A DNA stretch of 64,000 nt from Hyperoodon ampullatus (GCA_949752795.1 OX457061.1:123834152-123898151); one strand, 5' to 3'. Numbered from the stretch's first letter, positions 46,918 through 59,238 are shown. A program made the numbers and translations. Notes: generated by a model not told the origin, from the sequence alone.

Positions 46918-47145
46918 ATGGGTCATTTATTGAACTTCTATAAGCCATGAGCTGTCCCAGGAGCCAGGGGAAAGCACAGCCCTAACATCAAAACTCATGG
47001 CCAATTAGCAGAGGATTTAATGTTTATGCGATATGAGCCATGAAGAGAGCTCGGTGGAGGGTCTGGGAATGAAGAAGGATGTCCTGGAGGGGAGGAAGGC
47101 TGAGCTGGCCCCTGAAGAATAAGTAGAAACCAACCAAGTGAAAAA
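46918..47145 (-). mobile_element. L2 fragment (antisense)
   Basis: tcatttattgaacttctata, agctgtcccaggagccaggg, aggatgtcctggaggggagg and cccctgaagaataagtagaa are the antisense L2 3' end and ORF region. Same family as 37690-37905. Confidence 0.75.
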
Positions 47146-47190
47146 GAAACGAAGGAAACACTAAATAAAGACATTAAAAAATATATCTAG

Positions 47191-47387
47191 GGCTTCCCCG
47201 GTGGCGCAGTGGTTGGGAGTCCGCCTGCCGATGCAGGGGACGCGGGTTCGAGCCCCGGTCCGGGAAGATCCCACATGACGCGGAGCGGCTGGGCCCGTGA
47301 GCCATGGCCGCTGAGCCTGAGTGTCCGGAGCCTGTGCTCTGCAATGGAAGAGACCACAGCAGTGCGAGGCCCGCGTACCACAAAAAA
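47191..47387 (+). mobile_element. CHR SINE, short type, with AT-microsatellite tail
   Basis: Head ggcttccccggtggcgcagt, B box gggttcgagccc (matches the tRNA consensus), GC body, gcccgcgtaccac and an A run. The tail runs into a TA array (47388-47430). The pre-insertion atatatcta recurs after the array, a likely target duplication. Confidence 0.97.
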
Positions 47388-47430
47388 AAAAATATATATA
47401 TATATATATAAATATATATATCTATATTTA
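47388..47430. repeat. (TA)n microsatellite
   Basis: TA-rich array directly after the SINE A tail; it probably grew from the tail and target duplication. Confidence 0.93.
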
Positions 47431-47609
47431 TAGCTTATAGACTTTGAAGGTTACAATTTATCTTAGAAATTATGGTATTCACATTATCAGCTAAATATAT
47501 GTTCAATAATTATTGGAATTATTAACAAATTATTGTTTCAATGCAGGAAGAATTATACTCATTATTCCAAAAATCCACACACATGCTAACAGAAAATAAG
47601 GAAAGCAAG

Positions 47610-48034
47610 AAACACAGTCAATTCTCATCATCTGAGGGAGTTCCATTCTATAAAGTTGCTGTGAATGCTGAAACTGTGCTCCTAGGGCAGAAGTGTTAAG
47701 TGATTGCCTGCATCCACTCCCCTAACAGATGCTAAAACTGGAGTTCAAGCCCAAACCACTGGCCCAGAGCAGGAGTTTTTTGCCCTGCCCTGCCCCTGCC
47801 ACCCGTACCCTCTGGGCACCTCTGTACCAGAGTTACTGTGAAAAGACAGAGCATCATCTTCTTCCATTTTGGGTGGGAACAGGTGAATCAAGGGACTCAG
47901 TTTTCTCCACTCTGCATATGTCTGAAATCGGCCATGAGAGACCTGCAAGTACTGATTTTGTTGTTACTAATAAATTTTAATGAGTAGGTAAATTTGCAAA
48001 CATGGAATCCACAAATAACGAGGATCAACTATAA
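47610..48034. mobile_element. Tigger-like DNA transposon, non-autonomous relic
   Basis: Left end cagtcaattctcatcatctg, then ttctataaagttgctgtgaa and gctcctagggcagaagtg. Right end acatggaatccacaaataac, gaggatcaactat, the mirror of the left terminus (reverse complement atagttgatcctcgttattt). The middle is much shorter than an autonomous element and has no transposase frame. An 83-codon frame at 47729-47980 lies inside and is chance. Confidence 0.6.
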
Positions 48035-50956
48035 TATCAATGGTAAAGTTACACTGAATAATGTAAAATATCAGGAAATAACCAATGTATAAACAGCAAA
48101 GAACTAGATTTCAGAACATCAATGTATTGATACTATAAAACAAATGGGAAAGGTATTATGAAGAGTATCAATCAGTGTATTGTAAAGTGGAGAAAGGAAA
48201 ACTACAAGTGGACTGAATCGTTATCTACAGACAAGGACAGTGTCTGCTCCTGTAGAAAAATGAGGCAAAAGAATGTCCCTGCCATTGGCGGCCATGATGC
48301 TAAGTGTGTCTACAATTTATTGGGCATCCAGTGAATTACACAAGGGGACACTCTGCCTGTATTAATGAGCGATTAGGAATTGTTGTCACAAATAAACCTC
48401 ACATGCTAGTTGCTTAAGGGATACAAGTATTTTTTTTTATCATTTACATAACAGTTCAAAACAGGTACTGTGTTTGATGGGTGGATTTCCTTTTTACCAT
48501 AATTCAGAGACTTGGGTCCCTTCCATCTTGTGGCTTTACCATCTCTTCTGACCTCCTGGTCCTCTCTATCCCACTGGTTAAAGGGAAAAAGACCCTTTCA
48601 GAGAGCATGTCTACTTCCTGCAAACTTTGGGAATTATATATATGACTGTTCACATTCCACTAGTAAGAACCAGCTCATGACCACAAATAAATTCAAGGGA
48701 GTTGGAAAATGAAAGCCCAGTTAAGGCAGCCACTTCCCAATACTTCCATGATAATGTGGAAAAGGAAACATCCATGTGGAACTTAACACTGACATTAACC
48801 TATAAATACAATATTATCTAACATAAGTCCATAGTTAAATGTCCTTAGCAACTGGCCCAGAATCCAACCCAGGATCATACATTGTCATCATATTCCAATA
48901 GTCACCTTCAATCTAGAAGTCAGTAGTCTGTCTCTGACAGATTTTTTTCTCAAAACAGAGACTAGCCAGCATTTTGCCTTCTAGATGCAAACAGGATAAT
49001 TCTGGATGGAAAAATAAAAACAATGAAGAAGCATCCGTTTCCTTCATAACTGGAAGTTTACCAAAGTACGTCCATTTCATTTAGCAGCAATTGCTAGGCA
49101 AATGTCTTCATTAATACGCGAGCCAGGTAGTGATTGGAGAAGTATGTTGGGAAGTAATTTCAACATTTGGATGCTGAAGGTCATCAAGCGTTATCCATAA
49201 AATGGAAAACAGAAGATGAATGTCTGCAGCTTGGAGGCAAGCAAACCCGCAGGTAAGCTGGTTGCACTATCTCACGCTGATTGCTTGTGATGGAGCAAGA
49301 AAGGCAGGAGACTGCGGATGTCTCCATCAGCGGAAAACAAGCAGACAAGGAAACAAGGAAAACCCTCACCACAGCAACCATTTCCAACTAAACTGCTTGT
49401 TATCCTCACAAAGCAACCCTCTCGGTGCCTTTTTATTTATGTTTCCTGTTATCCTGAGAGCGGTGCTCCACGTTCTATCAGCTTTCGGGAAATCATTTTT
49501 CCTAAGAAATAATCAGTGCTTTCTTCAGTCTTTGCTGTCACAGCCCCACATCCAGCACCCACAAGTGCCAAGGGCTCTCGGTGATATCTACCGGTTGTCA
49601 CATCAATGAATTGCCTCAAGACATTAGCCTGATTCATCGCAAGCTCTTCCAAACCTCATACCTGAAAACAAAGCCCACAAGAGAAACTAACAGTTTAAAG
49701 GGAAGATGAAATTCAAACTACTGCAAAGCGTTCTACATTCTATTCAGAAACTTGGTGGGCATCCAAACAGCCAAGGCTTCCCAAGAAGATAAGAGTGGTG
49801 CTCATGTTAGTGGACACAAGAGTAGTGATGGAGGGAATCTCGTTTATCTGGGAGGAAAAGACCTCTCAGATACAAAGGGCGAAATGGTAGCAAAGGCAGC
49901 CAAAAGATGAAGATGAAGGTAAGGTGAATATTTTATTTTAAACAGTCGTAACCCTGATATTCATCCTCTAAGTTGAGACCTGACCCCACACACTGAAGTC
50001 AGCAAGCAAGATAGAAAAAGAGTGAAATGCCACCTCTAGGATTGAAGAAGTAACATTAACAGGTATTAATGATCAAGCAGTGACCCATCTTTGAACACAC
50101 ACAATTGCACTGACTCACTGCAAGTAACAGGCTAGTCTAAGGGCATTTGTGCAAACACAAGGATTGTGTTTAATTATAAGTATTTTGAAGTTAACATTTT
50201 TTCAATATTAAATTCTAGCAAAAATTTAGAGAAAGACATTTTCTTGTCCACTTCTCCCAGGTGTACAACTTCTACATCAATACTGATCGACTGCTGTGGT
50301 TTTAATCACTAATAGAAAGTGAGCACTAAAGCTACTGTTGCTTTTCCAAGGATGAAGCAGTCTTCTGCTAACCACCAGGCATCCATCTCCACAGCACATT
50401 CTGTGAACTTACAAAAATATCTAGATTTTTGTTTGTTTGTTTTACTCAGTAAATTTTCACACACAATCACACAATATCTTTATCCTCTGCAGCAAAATAC
50501 CTCCCCCCGCCACACACACAGTGTCTCCCCGGATAGCTCAATGCCACACTAAGAATCAAGTTAACTCATAGGAAGTTACAAACACAACATTCCAGCAACT
50601 GAAGGAACTAGGAAATACTACGAAAGCCTCTGCCAGGGACATAGCAACTGGTATTATTAATAAAATTGGCCTGGAAATATTTATTTTCTGAAATGAGCTA
50701 TCAATTTTACATGTCATCTTAACCACTATGCATTATATATGACAAATTAGTATGTTTCATAAACTAGTACAAGATATTTTAATTTGAGCATAAATTCGCC
50801 ATTACTTATGCCATGATTCTTACTATCTTAAAGCAATATCAAGTTCCAGAGAGTATGTCTTAAGTTCTCCTATCAAATTCCTCAAGGCTGGAATCCTGTG
50901 AAGGAAACCAAAAAGAGCAGTGTGTTGATCAATTGGTTTAAATTTCTCTTTAATCA
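48035..50956. other. unique sequence, no gene seen
   Basis: About 2.9 kb. The longest frame (49220-49609, 129 codons) has no domain or signal I recognise and overlaps another long frame on the opposite strand. Several short frames (60-77 codons) are equally uninformative. Confidence 0.45.
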
Positions 50957-50968
50957 AGAATATATCTT

Positions 50969-51328
50969 AGGGCTTCCCTGTTGGCGCAGTGGTTGGGAAT
51001 CCACCTACCAGTGCAGGGTACACGGGTTCGAGCCCTGGTCCGGGAAGATCCCACATGCCGCGGAGCAACTAAGCCCGTGCGCCACAACTACTGAGCCTGC
51101 TCTCTAGAGCCCGCGAGCCACGACTACTGAAGCCCACGCTCCACAACTACTGAAGCCTGTGCACCTAGAGCCCGTGCTCCACACCAAGAGAAGCCACCAC
51201 AATGAGAAGCCTACACACCGCAGCAAAGAGTAGCCCCCGCTCACCGCAACTAGAGAAAAGCCCACACACAGCAATGAAGACCCAAAGCAGCCAAAAATAA
51301 AAATAAATAATAAAAATTTTAAAAAAAG
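50969..51328 (+). mobile_element. CHR SINE, long type, with 12-base target-site duplication
   Basis: Head agggcttccctgttggcgca, B box gggttcgagccc, cggagcaactaagcccgtgc, repeated caactactga units, agtagcccccgctcaccgca, agacccaaagcagccaaaaa and an AT-rich tail. Target copies agaatatatctt lie at 50957-50968 and 51329-51340 and are identical. Confidence 0.98.
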
Positions 51329-51340
51329 AGAATATATCTT

Positions 51341-53920
51341 GATCTGTAATGGCCAAAAATAAGTCTAAAAACTTATTTGGTATATTACCTGTGAATCTTT
51401 TTCTTCACAGTCATCTTAATATTTTTACTTTCTTGTTCTAATCCATTTATATTTTATTGGAATATCACTTTTGTAGTGGATTTTACATTGTTTTCTATTT
51501 AGAAATATCATTCTTCAAGTTTTTAACCCATTTTAGTCTATCTTAGATTCATTTGAAATTTTATGTAAATGTCTGCTAGCATTAATAGTAAGCCACAATT
51601 CTGTTAAATATCTTAGTCTAGCAGAAACTCAAACTTATTTCAGTCCCTGCTCAAAAAAAAGTATTATTCATTCATTTATTCATAAATTGATTATTCTTAT
51701 AGCTATAGTTACTATTCCCAATGTGTCTAAGAGTGGTCGTTAAATCAAGTTTAATACGTATTTCATCAAGATGTCCATTTCGGAGCACATCAAAAAAAGT
51801 GTTGTATGGAAGATCTGAATCGTTTCAAATAATGCCATTATAGACACCATTTAGGCCACAACTCTTAGTGATACATTCTAACTGTGCATGACAACTGACA
51901 CAAAGAACATATCTAGATTGGGCTAAAGATCTGACTTATACACACTTTTCTTTACCAACATATGAGTGGCACTTTCATAAAGGTGCCTCTAGCAATCTTT
52001 TAAAACAATGCATGAAATTCGAAGCTTTTTTTTTTTTTAGTAATTCACTTAAGCCAATGCTATAATTTTTATCAAACAATGAAAATGTTCATTAATTTCA
52101 ACTTTTTCTTTTGTTTTCTATGACCGGTATTTCACCAATACATATATTAAATGTTAATTGTTCAACATCTGTCACTGACACAAATGGAACTGAATAATAT
52201 GTGCTTTGATAATTTCATGTTCTCTTTTCTCACTTTATCAACTACTGATAATATTCACATAATCAATTTTTCATCCCGTTTCTTTCTTTTTTTTTTTTTT
52301 TAACCTCCTTCATGTTTGGATCATTGACACAAACAAAGAGATCTGGAAGAGGAAGAAAGACGTTTTTGTAACTAATAAATGGTAGGGAAGCCAGAAAGCA
52401 AAGAAAATGCTTTCCAAGATTCCTCAGGGAAGGGATCTCACAGGAGTTTGGTGGTCCAAGCCACTCTGAGGGCACGTAGCAGAAGTTCTTGAAATAGGAT
52501 CCACAAAGTTTCAAGCATCCTGGCAGGGAAGTTTTCACTAAAACATGAGATAAGTCGCCGTGGTCTTGAACGAAAAGGCCCTTGCATTTCCATGAGAAAG
52601 TTCTGAGAGTAATTTCTCAGTAACATAGTTTGTTGTTGTTTTTGTTTTTTTTAAGTCAAGATCACATAGACTTTTCCATCTGGGGTGAATGGGGCCAGGG
52701 GAAAACATTGTGATAAAAGAAGGATTCAAGACAGTTCAGAAAAATACAGCTTAGGATTTGACCTACAAAAGGATGAAAAACAAGAGAATAAATGCTCAGC
52801 TGGATGGGTATCCCTGGAAAATTATACTTGGCCACACAAACATCTGTTGCATTCACTAGAGGATTCATTCATGAGGAAAAGCATTCAGAGAAAATATTTG
52901 AGGAGTTAATTAGCTTTTTTCTCTCACCTAAGTACTTTTGTACTCCAAGGCCCCTACACACACACTTTCCAGCAGTGTCTACACAGAAGTCAGCAGCACA
53001 AACCACTGGACATCCCTGCCTTCAGGTCACAGCCTCTGTTGGAAAGACAAGGGGCAGGAGATGTGAAGAAGCTTTTCCTTAAGGCTTGAACGGTGAGGGT
53101 CACAAGTCTAGATGTTTAGTGCTATGGATCTGGCCATGCCACACATGAATGTGGGGTTTCAAGTGATAAAAGTGTTTGTGGTTTCTTGAATACATTTATT
53201 TGTGGGTGGGTGTGATTGTGAGATATACAACCCTTAAGTATGGAGCCCAGGCCTGAGGGCAGTGCTGTTCCTGGTTACACTTCCTTTAAAGCTGTACCAT
53301 TAACAGTGAAGATAAAGTCACTCAATCATAGTGAGAAATAGAATTAGATATTGCCTGTAACAGGGTCAAGACTGTAAACAGTTATTTCTCTGTTAATAAA
53401 ATTTGTTTGTAACTCCTATAGAATATATTTAAACCAGCCAGCCAGTTACTTTGTGTGCCATGTGGTTAAACAGGAGAGTAAAAGCTTACTGCCATCAAAA
53501 TAAATATCCCTGGTGGGCAGGGCTGCAGTAATTTACCTAGCCTAAGGTCATTCTAAAGCAGTTTAAATGCATCATTAATTCACAATCCTCTAAAACACTA
53601 AAATACTTAAATAAATTACAATGGAGGAGGATAACCCTGAAGAGAGGAAAAACAGTCAAGATATGATACATTTAAACACTGCCCACCAAAAAAGACTCAT
53701 GAATCAATTATTACTAAAATGAAAGACATGATAAAGAGCCTAAAGGACATGATACATCCAGTTTTATTTGGTCCAGAAAGATTAAGAAAATGAATCTGGA
53801 TTTCACCTTTCCGCTTATGCATTCTCATTCACTCAGTTTTAACCTTGGTAACTCAAAATTTTCAGGTTCATTTTTATTATGTCCTTTTTCTTACTCCAAT
53901 CTTTTTTTATTCCCTTGATT
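51341..53920. other. AT-rich unique sequence, no gene seen
   Basis: About 2.6 kb. Overlapping frames on both strands at 52263-53082 (60-96 codons) show no recognisable motif and share DNA, which argues against real exons. Confidence 0.45.
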
Positions 53921-53932
53921 GCTGTCCTTTTT

Positions 53933-53962
53933 CTTTTTTTAATATCTTTATTGGATTATAAA
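53933..53962 (-). mobile_element. extreme 5'-truncated L1 stub (~30 bp)
   Basis: ctttttttaatatctttatt then ggattata is the antisense end of the L1 3' UTR with its A tail, as at 26405 and 32741. It is flanked by ctgtcctttt at 53922-53931 and 53963-53972, an exact target duplication. Confidence 0.8.
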
Positions 53963-54009
53963 CTGTCCTTTTATTACTAGCAATCTGTAGGATACAACAA
54001 TCATACCTC

Positions 54010-54041
54010 TGTGTATGTGTGTGTGTATGTGTGTGTGTGTG
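54010..54041. repeat. (GT)n microsatellite
   Basis: ctgtgtatgtgtgtgtgtat then gtgtgtgtgtgtgt, interrupted by two TA-type units. Confidence 0.9.
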
Positions 54042-55118
54042 TTTTGGAAGTTGGGGGGGCATAAGTGGGATTACCATGATCAAAGCTGATATACATGTAG
54101 AAATTAGGAAGAGACAGTACACTGGAGACACATTTATGGCACATAAATCACCAAGGACTTTATTTTTCCTTAAATAAACAGATACCCCCCAAAATATCTT
54201 ATAATGTCTTGCCTTCCAGATAAATTCCTGACTAATCAGTAAGGCAGACATAAATAAAGTCAGAGATTGTAGAGGCATATGCAAATGTGTGAACAAGCTT
54301 AAAAATCCATTAAGGTCTGAATTTGAGGAAGCAGATTTTAACAGGGCTAGAAACAGCCAGTCGCAAGAGCTTCTCTCCTTACTTCTCCCCTATTAACGTC
54401 ATGTCAGGATCGTCAGCTTTGTTTCTTTGTGACAGGTCCCACATCCCCAGACCTGCAAGCGTTTCTATTCACTGTGTTACCCTAACTACTTCATGAAAAA
54501 AAGATCTGGACTTTTACTTCTCATGTTCAGGGTTCATCACATAGCCTGGGCTGCTACAGGCCAAAATACTCAGGATAGAGCAGGGACACCCAGGTCTGAG
54601 AAAACAGGACGGCTTGAGGTGGCAGCGACTGGACCTTGGGGGGTTGCCCCCGCTGCACCCAGAAAAACCCTCAGTCGAAGGCACAGATGCAGAGCGTTGA
54701 ATGGCCGTCGCCAGGGACTCGAGGGGAGGGGATAGGAAGTTGGCAACCAGCAGACCTAAGATATCAGTTATACAAGATGATTAAGGTCTGGAGGTCTGCT
54801 GTACACTACTGTGCCTTCAGCTAACAATGCTGCATCCAGCACTCAAAAATGCAAGCGCGCAGATCTCGTGCTAAGTGTTCTCATCACAATAATAATAACA
54901 AAGCAGCTGCACCTGTGCTTTCTTTACTTGTGTAACCTGGCTTATTCCTTACTGTGGACCCCCAAGCTCTGGGGTTCCCGGTAAAGAACCAGGGTTGAGG
55001 CTATCTGTCCATTCTATGTAGGCTTCATGTTTATATTGAAGTCTTCCACCCTGGACCACCACTTTGTTGCCTAGACTAGCTTCTTTATACGTTCTGAAGT
55101 CAAAAATTATACACACGT

Positions 55119-55137
55119 GTGCACACACACACACACT
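55119..55137. repeat. (CA)n microsatellite
   Basis: About nine CA units (cacacacacacacacac), next to the start of the second LTR. Confidence 0.85.
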
Positions 55138-55149
55138 CTAAGTGTTAAA

Positions 55150-55975
55150 ATCTCACGCTTTGAACAGAAATTACCAAGTACGCCTTTACCCTCAGTTCCT
55201 GGAATGCAGCTTCTAAAAGCTTTGGACTTGCCCAAGTAATAAGATAAATGCATATCTTTGGATTTGCTTTGTAATCCCTGGTGAGCCCTGAGGGTGTATG
55301 CTAACTAGGTGACTTGGGGTCCTCAGTTTAAACTAAGGAGGTGACTGGACGGGTACTGGCAATGCTGGAAATGCAGCTCTGTGATTAGACAGAGGCTTTG
55401 AGCCAACTGCCCTCAGCCTGGCCTCTGGGGAGGAAGGGGTGCTAGGATTGAGTCCACTGTCCTGAGTGTGGCCTGGTGGGCAATGATTCAATCAATCATT
55501 TCTTGTAATGAGCCCAACACAACCTCTGGACACCACGCTTCGGGGAGCGTCCTTAGTCAGCAATACTCTGCAAGCTGCTGGGCCAGTAGAATGGCGTGTC
55601 TTACTCCTGCGGGGGAGCACAGTGGAAGCTTCATTTTGGGGTCCTTCCCAGACCTTGCACTACGCATCTCCTCCTCTGGACAGTTCTGATTTGTATGCTT
55701 TTGCTCTAATGAAATTGTAATCCTAAGTATAGCTCTTTTTTGACTTCTGTGAGACATTCTAGTGAATTGTTGAAACTTAGGGGATAGAGGGAATCTCTGA
55801 ATTTCTAGGCAGCTGGTCAGGAGTGAGGTGTCCTGAGGACCCCCGTCTTGCACCTGCGGCCGTCTGAGGTGACAGCATTCCTGTGGGGGGCTGTGCTGTG
55901 CCCTTAGTCTGTGGAGTGTGGCCTGTCTCTGGGGATTTGGTGTCAGGAGTCAGTGCCTTGGTAATGGAATAACTT
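55150..55975 (+). mobile_element. solo ERV-type LTR (second)
   Basis: About 800 bases, GC-richer than flanks. LTR-like blocks in order: ggtgagccctgagggtgtat, gctaactaggtgacttgggg, ctctgtgattagacagaggc, ggcaatgattcaatcaatca, gtaatgagcccaacacaacc, agaccttgcactacgcatct, cctcctctggacagttctga, tttgctctaatgaaattgta (decayed polyadenylation region) and tggtcaggagtgaggtgtcc. No gag, pol or env is adjacent. It differs in sequence from the LTR at 40.25 kb. Left edge is uncertain. Confidence 0.7.
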
Positions 55976-55989
55976 CATAGAATTTGATG

Positions 55990-56030
55990 AGGATATATAT
56001 GGATATATATATATATATACACACACATGA
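55990..56030. repeat. (TA)n microsatellite
   Basis: ggatatatatggatatatat then TA units and an acacaca run, directly right of the LTR. Confidence 0.9.
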
Positions 56031-56514
56031 ATATGCTTATCTTATACGTGCTATCTAAGTAGACCATTTGAAAGCAGATGAACACTTTCTAAAAATAAAA
56101 AACAAACATCTGCACTCTAGACTAGATTACAGCAGGTATGAAACCATAGGGAAGCATTCAATATACAGGCTTTTCTTGTGCAAATTTCTTAACAATGCCT
56201 TGTTTATAGAGTCATTGGCTTTAGATATTAAACAGATTTGGTACTAACCTAGACTTATTGCAAACTCAATTAAAAGCCATTTTGGAATTAATAAGATTTC
56301 CAGGTGTCTTTTGGGAACAGAGCCCAGTATGTATTTCTGGGTTGTCTATATATGACTAATGGAGTTGTCTTACGGCTCTAGGGCAATACCCTCAACTCTG
56401 AGGGGAACTTAGAATTAACTTGGGAGTTAAAAAAAAAGTCACTGAGAGCATCCTATTCCTAGATACTCTAAATTGATTGATCTGAGTAAGGGCCTAGGGA
56501 CCGCTGTTCCTTGA

Positions 56515-56566
56515 AAGGTTCCCTAGGTGATTCTGATGCACTCACAGGATTGAGAGGCTCTGTGCT
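56515..56566 (+). mobile_element. MER5-like fragment (possible)
   Basis: ccctaggtgattctgatgca followed by ctcacaggattgagaggctc resembles the 3' end of the hAT-type MER5 element. Only about 50 bases fit. Confidence 0.4.
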
Positions 56567-56569
56567 ACA

Positions 56570-57825
56570 GAAGAATAATTTCTATAACTTGTGTTTTATA
56601 AATATTACCATAGCAAAATTACCCTCCGTAAGGCTCAAGATCATCACGGCCTATCTGGTGACTGGAGATTGGATCCTAAGTTCCCTATTCTGTAATCACC
56701 AGATTCATTCCTTAAGAATAGGAATAATCTGGAGGGGCCAGAAGAGAAGCAGAAATTGGTAAGAACCAGGCGGTCAGACCTGTTCGAAGATATAAAGGTC
56801 CAGGATAATACAGACCTAATAAGAGAAAGAACAGAACAAAACGGGAGGCTAACGAGTGAACCTGAAAACTATCAACAAAGATCTTTTGCAAATTCCATCA
56901 AAATTAGAATGCTTTTACATTGTAATCAAGTGATTATGGCACAATTATTCCAGGTTTTTACTTCAGTTAAACTCATCTATGAAATATTAATATTAACTTC
57001 TTCTCTGTGTGGAATTTTTCCTTAATAAAATACAAGGCTAGCTACTTTTATTACAGACGAACAAAGTCCTATTTATGTTCTAGTAGACATGTTACACTGG
57101 CAGTAACATTTACGTTGAAGATAAAATTTACCTGAATCTCATATTTTATTTAACAGCTAAAAGCATAATCTATATTATAAAAGAGATTATTAGAATATAA
57201 ATACATATGCACACATACATACATATATATGTATATATATATACATATATATAAAACATTACACTATGGTTACATATTAAGAGAATTATAAGAGATCTTT
57301 AGAATTTCATAGCTCTATAATATTAAAGTATTTTATATGAATATATAGTATAAGTTTTGGGGTGTCCATTTTATTCTTAATATTTACAGTATTTTATAAT
57401 ATAAAAGTCTTTTTCATTATCTCTTTTTGACAGCAAGATATAATGAATGTTAATATATGAATTCTAATTTGCAACTAGATAAATGAAAACACAAAAGCAT
57501 AAAAGGCAGGCATTCTTAATAAGTGAGTAGTTTTCCCTGGCTAGTTTATCTATACTAGCACTTAATGATAAACTTAAATGAAAGGAATACGTTCTTTCTA
57601 CCTTCTAACTGGTTTAGCAATTTAATTCACCAATCAACTTAGCTCACCCAATGGCAGATGCAAAAATAGAATTTAGTAAATGTTTATAAAGATTTCAGAA
57701 AATAAGCGAAGTTTTTATGTACTAGAATTTAAATAATTAATTTCATTAGTATATCTATGCAGCTCAACCAGTGCATAGAGGGAAAAGACAGTTTTAAATA
57801 CATACATAAGAAAAAAAGAAAGACT
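56570..57825. other. AT-rich unique sequence, no gene seen
   Basis: Frames of 83 and 89 codons (56511-56762, 56756-57025) overlap slightly and have no motif. A TA microsatellite lies at 57205-57255. Confidence 0.5.
57205..57255. repeat. AT-rich (TA/CATA)n microsatellite
   Basis: cacacatacatacatatata then further TATA/CATA units. Confidence 0.9.
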
Positions 57826-57829
57826 GAAG

Positions 57830-58340
57830 ATCAATTGTATAAGATTTCAACTTAAAAAGCTATAAGAGAACATCAGATTAAACCCTAAAAAGGTGGGAGA
57901 AATAGTAAAGCTCAGAAATTAATAAAATAGAAAAAATAAATAAGAGTGAAGGGAAAAAAAAACAAAGTCAGAAGGTGTATCTTTGAAAAGATGAAAAGTT
58001 TATATCCCTCATAGCATAAGTGATAAAAAGAGAAAGAAGATCCAAAATACCACAATAACAAAATGAAAAGATATTATTATGAATAAAGGCATAAAAATAT
58101 ACTATGAATATAATGGGAACAATTCTATACTAATAAATTTGAAGATATAAATTAAGTAATGCAAAAGGTCACCCATCAAAACCAATTCAAGAAGGAACAG
58201 AAAATTTGAACAGTTCCATGTATATTAAAGAAATTAATTATATTATATAAAATCTTATTTAAAATCCAACAAACAAAATAACCTACTCCACGCCCACATG
58301 ACTCCATCAGTGAATTCATCCAAACATACAAGGAAAATAA
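57830..58340 (+). mobile_element. old L1 (L1M/L1ME) ORF2, left part
   Basis: caaagtcagaaggtgtatct, ttgaaaagatgaaaagttta and aaaaagagaaagaagatcca fit the 'tggttctttgaaaagat..' and 'agagagaagacccaaa' region of ORF2. Then atactaataaatttgaagat and tgactccatcagtgaattca. It continues beyond the younger L1 at 59239. Confidence 0.8.
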
Positions 58341-58357
58341 TCAGTCTTATACAGACA

Positions 58358-58774
58358 TACAGGTAGCCAATAGGCAGATGAAAAGATGCTCAACATCATT
58401 ATTTATCAGAGAAAAATGCAAATCAAAACTGCAATGACGTATTACCTTATACTGGTCAGAATGGCCACCATCAAAAAGTCTAAAATGATAAATGCTGGAA
58501 AGAGTGTGGAGAAAAGGGAACCCTCCTACAGTGTTGGTGGGAATGTAAATTGGCACAGATACTATGGAGAACAGTATGGAGGTTCCTTAAAAAACTAAAA
58601 ATAGAGCTACGGTATGATCCAGCAATCCCACTCCTGAGCATATATCCAGAAAAGGTGAAAACTAATTCAAAAAGTTACACTCGCCCCAATTTTCATAGCA
58701 GCACTATTTACAATAGCCAAGACATGGAATCAACCTAAATGTCCATCAACAGATGAATGGATAAAGAAGATATG

Positions 58775-58833
<59 letters not shown>

Positions 58834-59219
58834 TATATAATGGAATATTATTCAGCCATTAAATAGAATGAAATGTTGCCATTTGCTGCAACATGAATGG
58901 ACTTAGAGACTACCACACTTAGTGAAGTAAGTCAGACAGAGAAAGACAGATACATATCACTTATATGTGGAATCTAAAAAATAATACAAATGAATCCATA
59001 TACAAAACAGAAACAGACATACAGACAAAGAAACCAAGCTTATGGTTATCAAAGGGGACAGGGGGTGGGGGAGTTGAGTTAGGAGGCTGGGAATACCATA
59101 CACACACTACTACACATCAAATACATAAGCAACAAGGACCTGCTGTAGAGCACAGGGAACTACATGTGATATCTTGTAATAACCTATAATGGAAAATAAT
59201 CTGAAAAAAATTATATAAT
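58358..59219 (+). mobile_element. younger L1 insertion inside the old L1
   Basis: ORF2 C-terminal part and 3' UTR: agatgctcaacatcattatt, gaacagtatggaggttcctt, atccagcaatcccactcctg, gatgaatggataaagaagat, atggaatattattcagccat, aagtaagtcagacagagaaa, aacaaggacctgctgtagag and a short tail at ctgaaaaaaattatataat. The target duplication is tcagtcttatacagacata (58341-58359) and tcagtcttatacaaacata (59220-59238). A TA/GT microsatellite interrupts it at 58775-58840. 5'-truncated, non-coding. Confidence 0.93.
58775..58840. repeat. (GT)(TA)n(CA) microsatellite inside L1
   Basis: A short GT run, about 20 TA units, then CA units, then atatata. It lies between gataaagaagatatgg and aatggaatattattcagcc. Confidence 0.95.
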
Positions 59220-59238
59220 TCAGTCTTATACAAACATA

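Larger units (their letters stand above)
53973..55150. other. unique sequence with GT microsatellite, no gene seen
   Basis: A (GT)n array at about 54010-54041; the rest (54400-54900) is moderately GC-rich. Two overlapping frames (54493-54735, 54636-54824) have no recognisable motif. Confidence 0.45.

Noticed and set aside
49220..49609. 129-codon frame with a cgcaggtaagc-like splice donor nearby at 49249-49259
   Set aside because: One donor-like motif is weak evidence; the peptide has no recognised motif and the opposite strand also has a long frame here.
53907..54296. 129-codon minus-strand frame containing a HTHTHT run
   Set aside because: The run is a GT microsatellite read on the other strand, and the frame also crosses the L1 stub.
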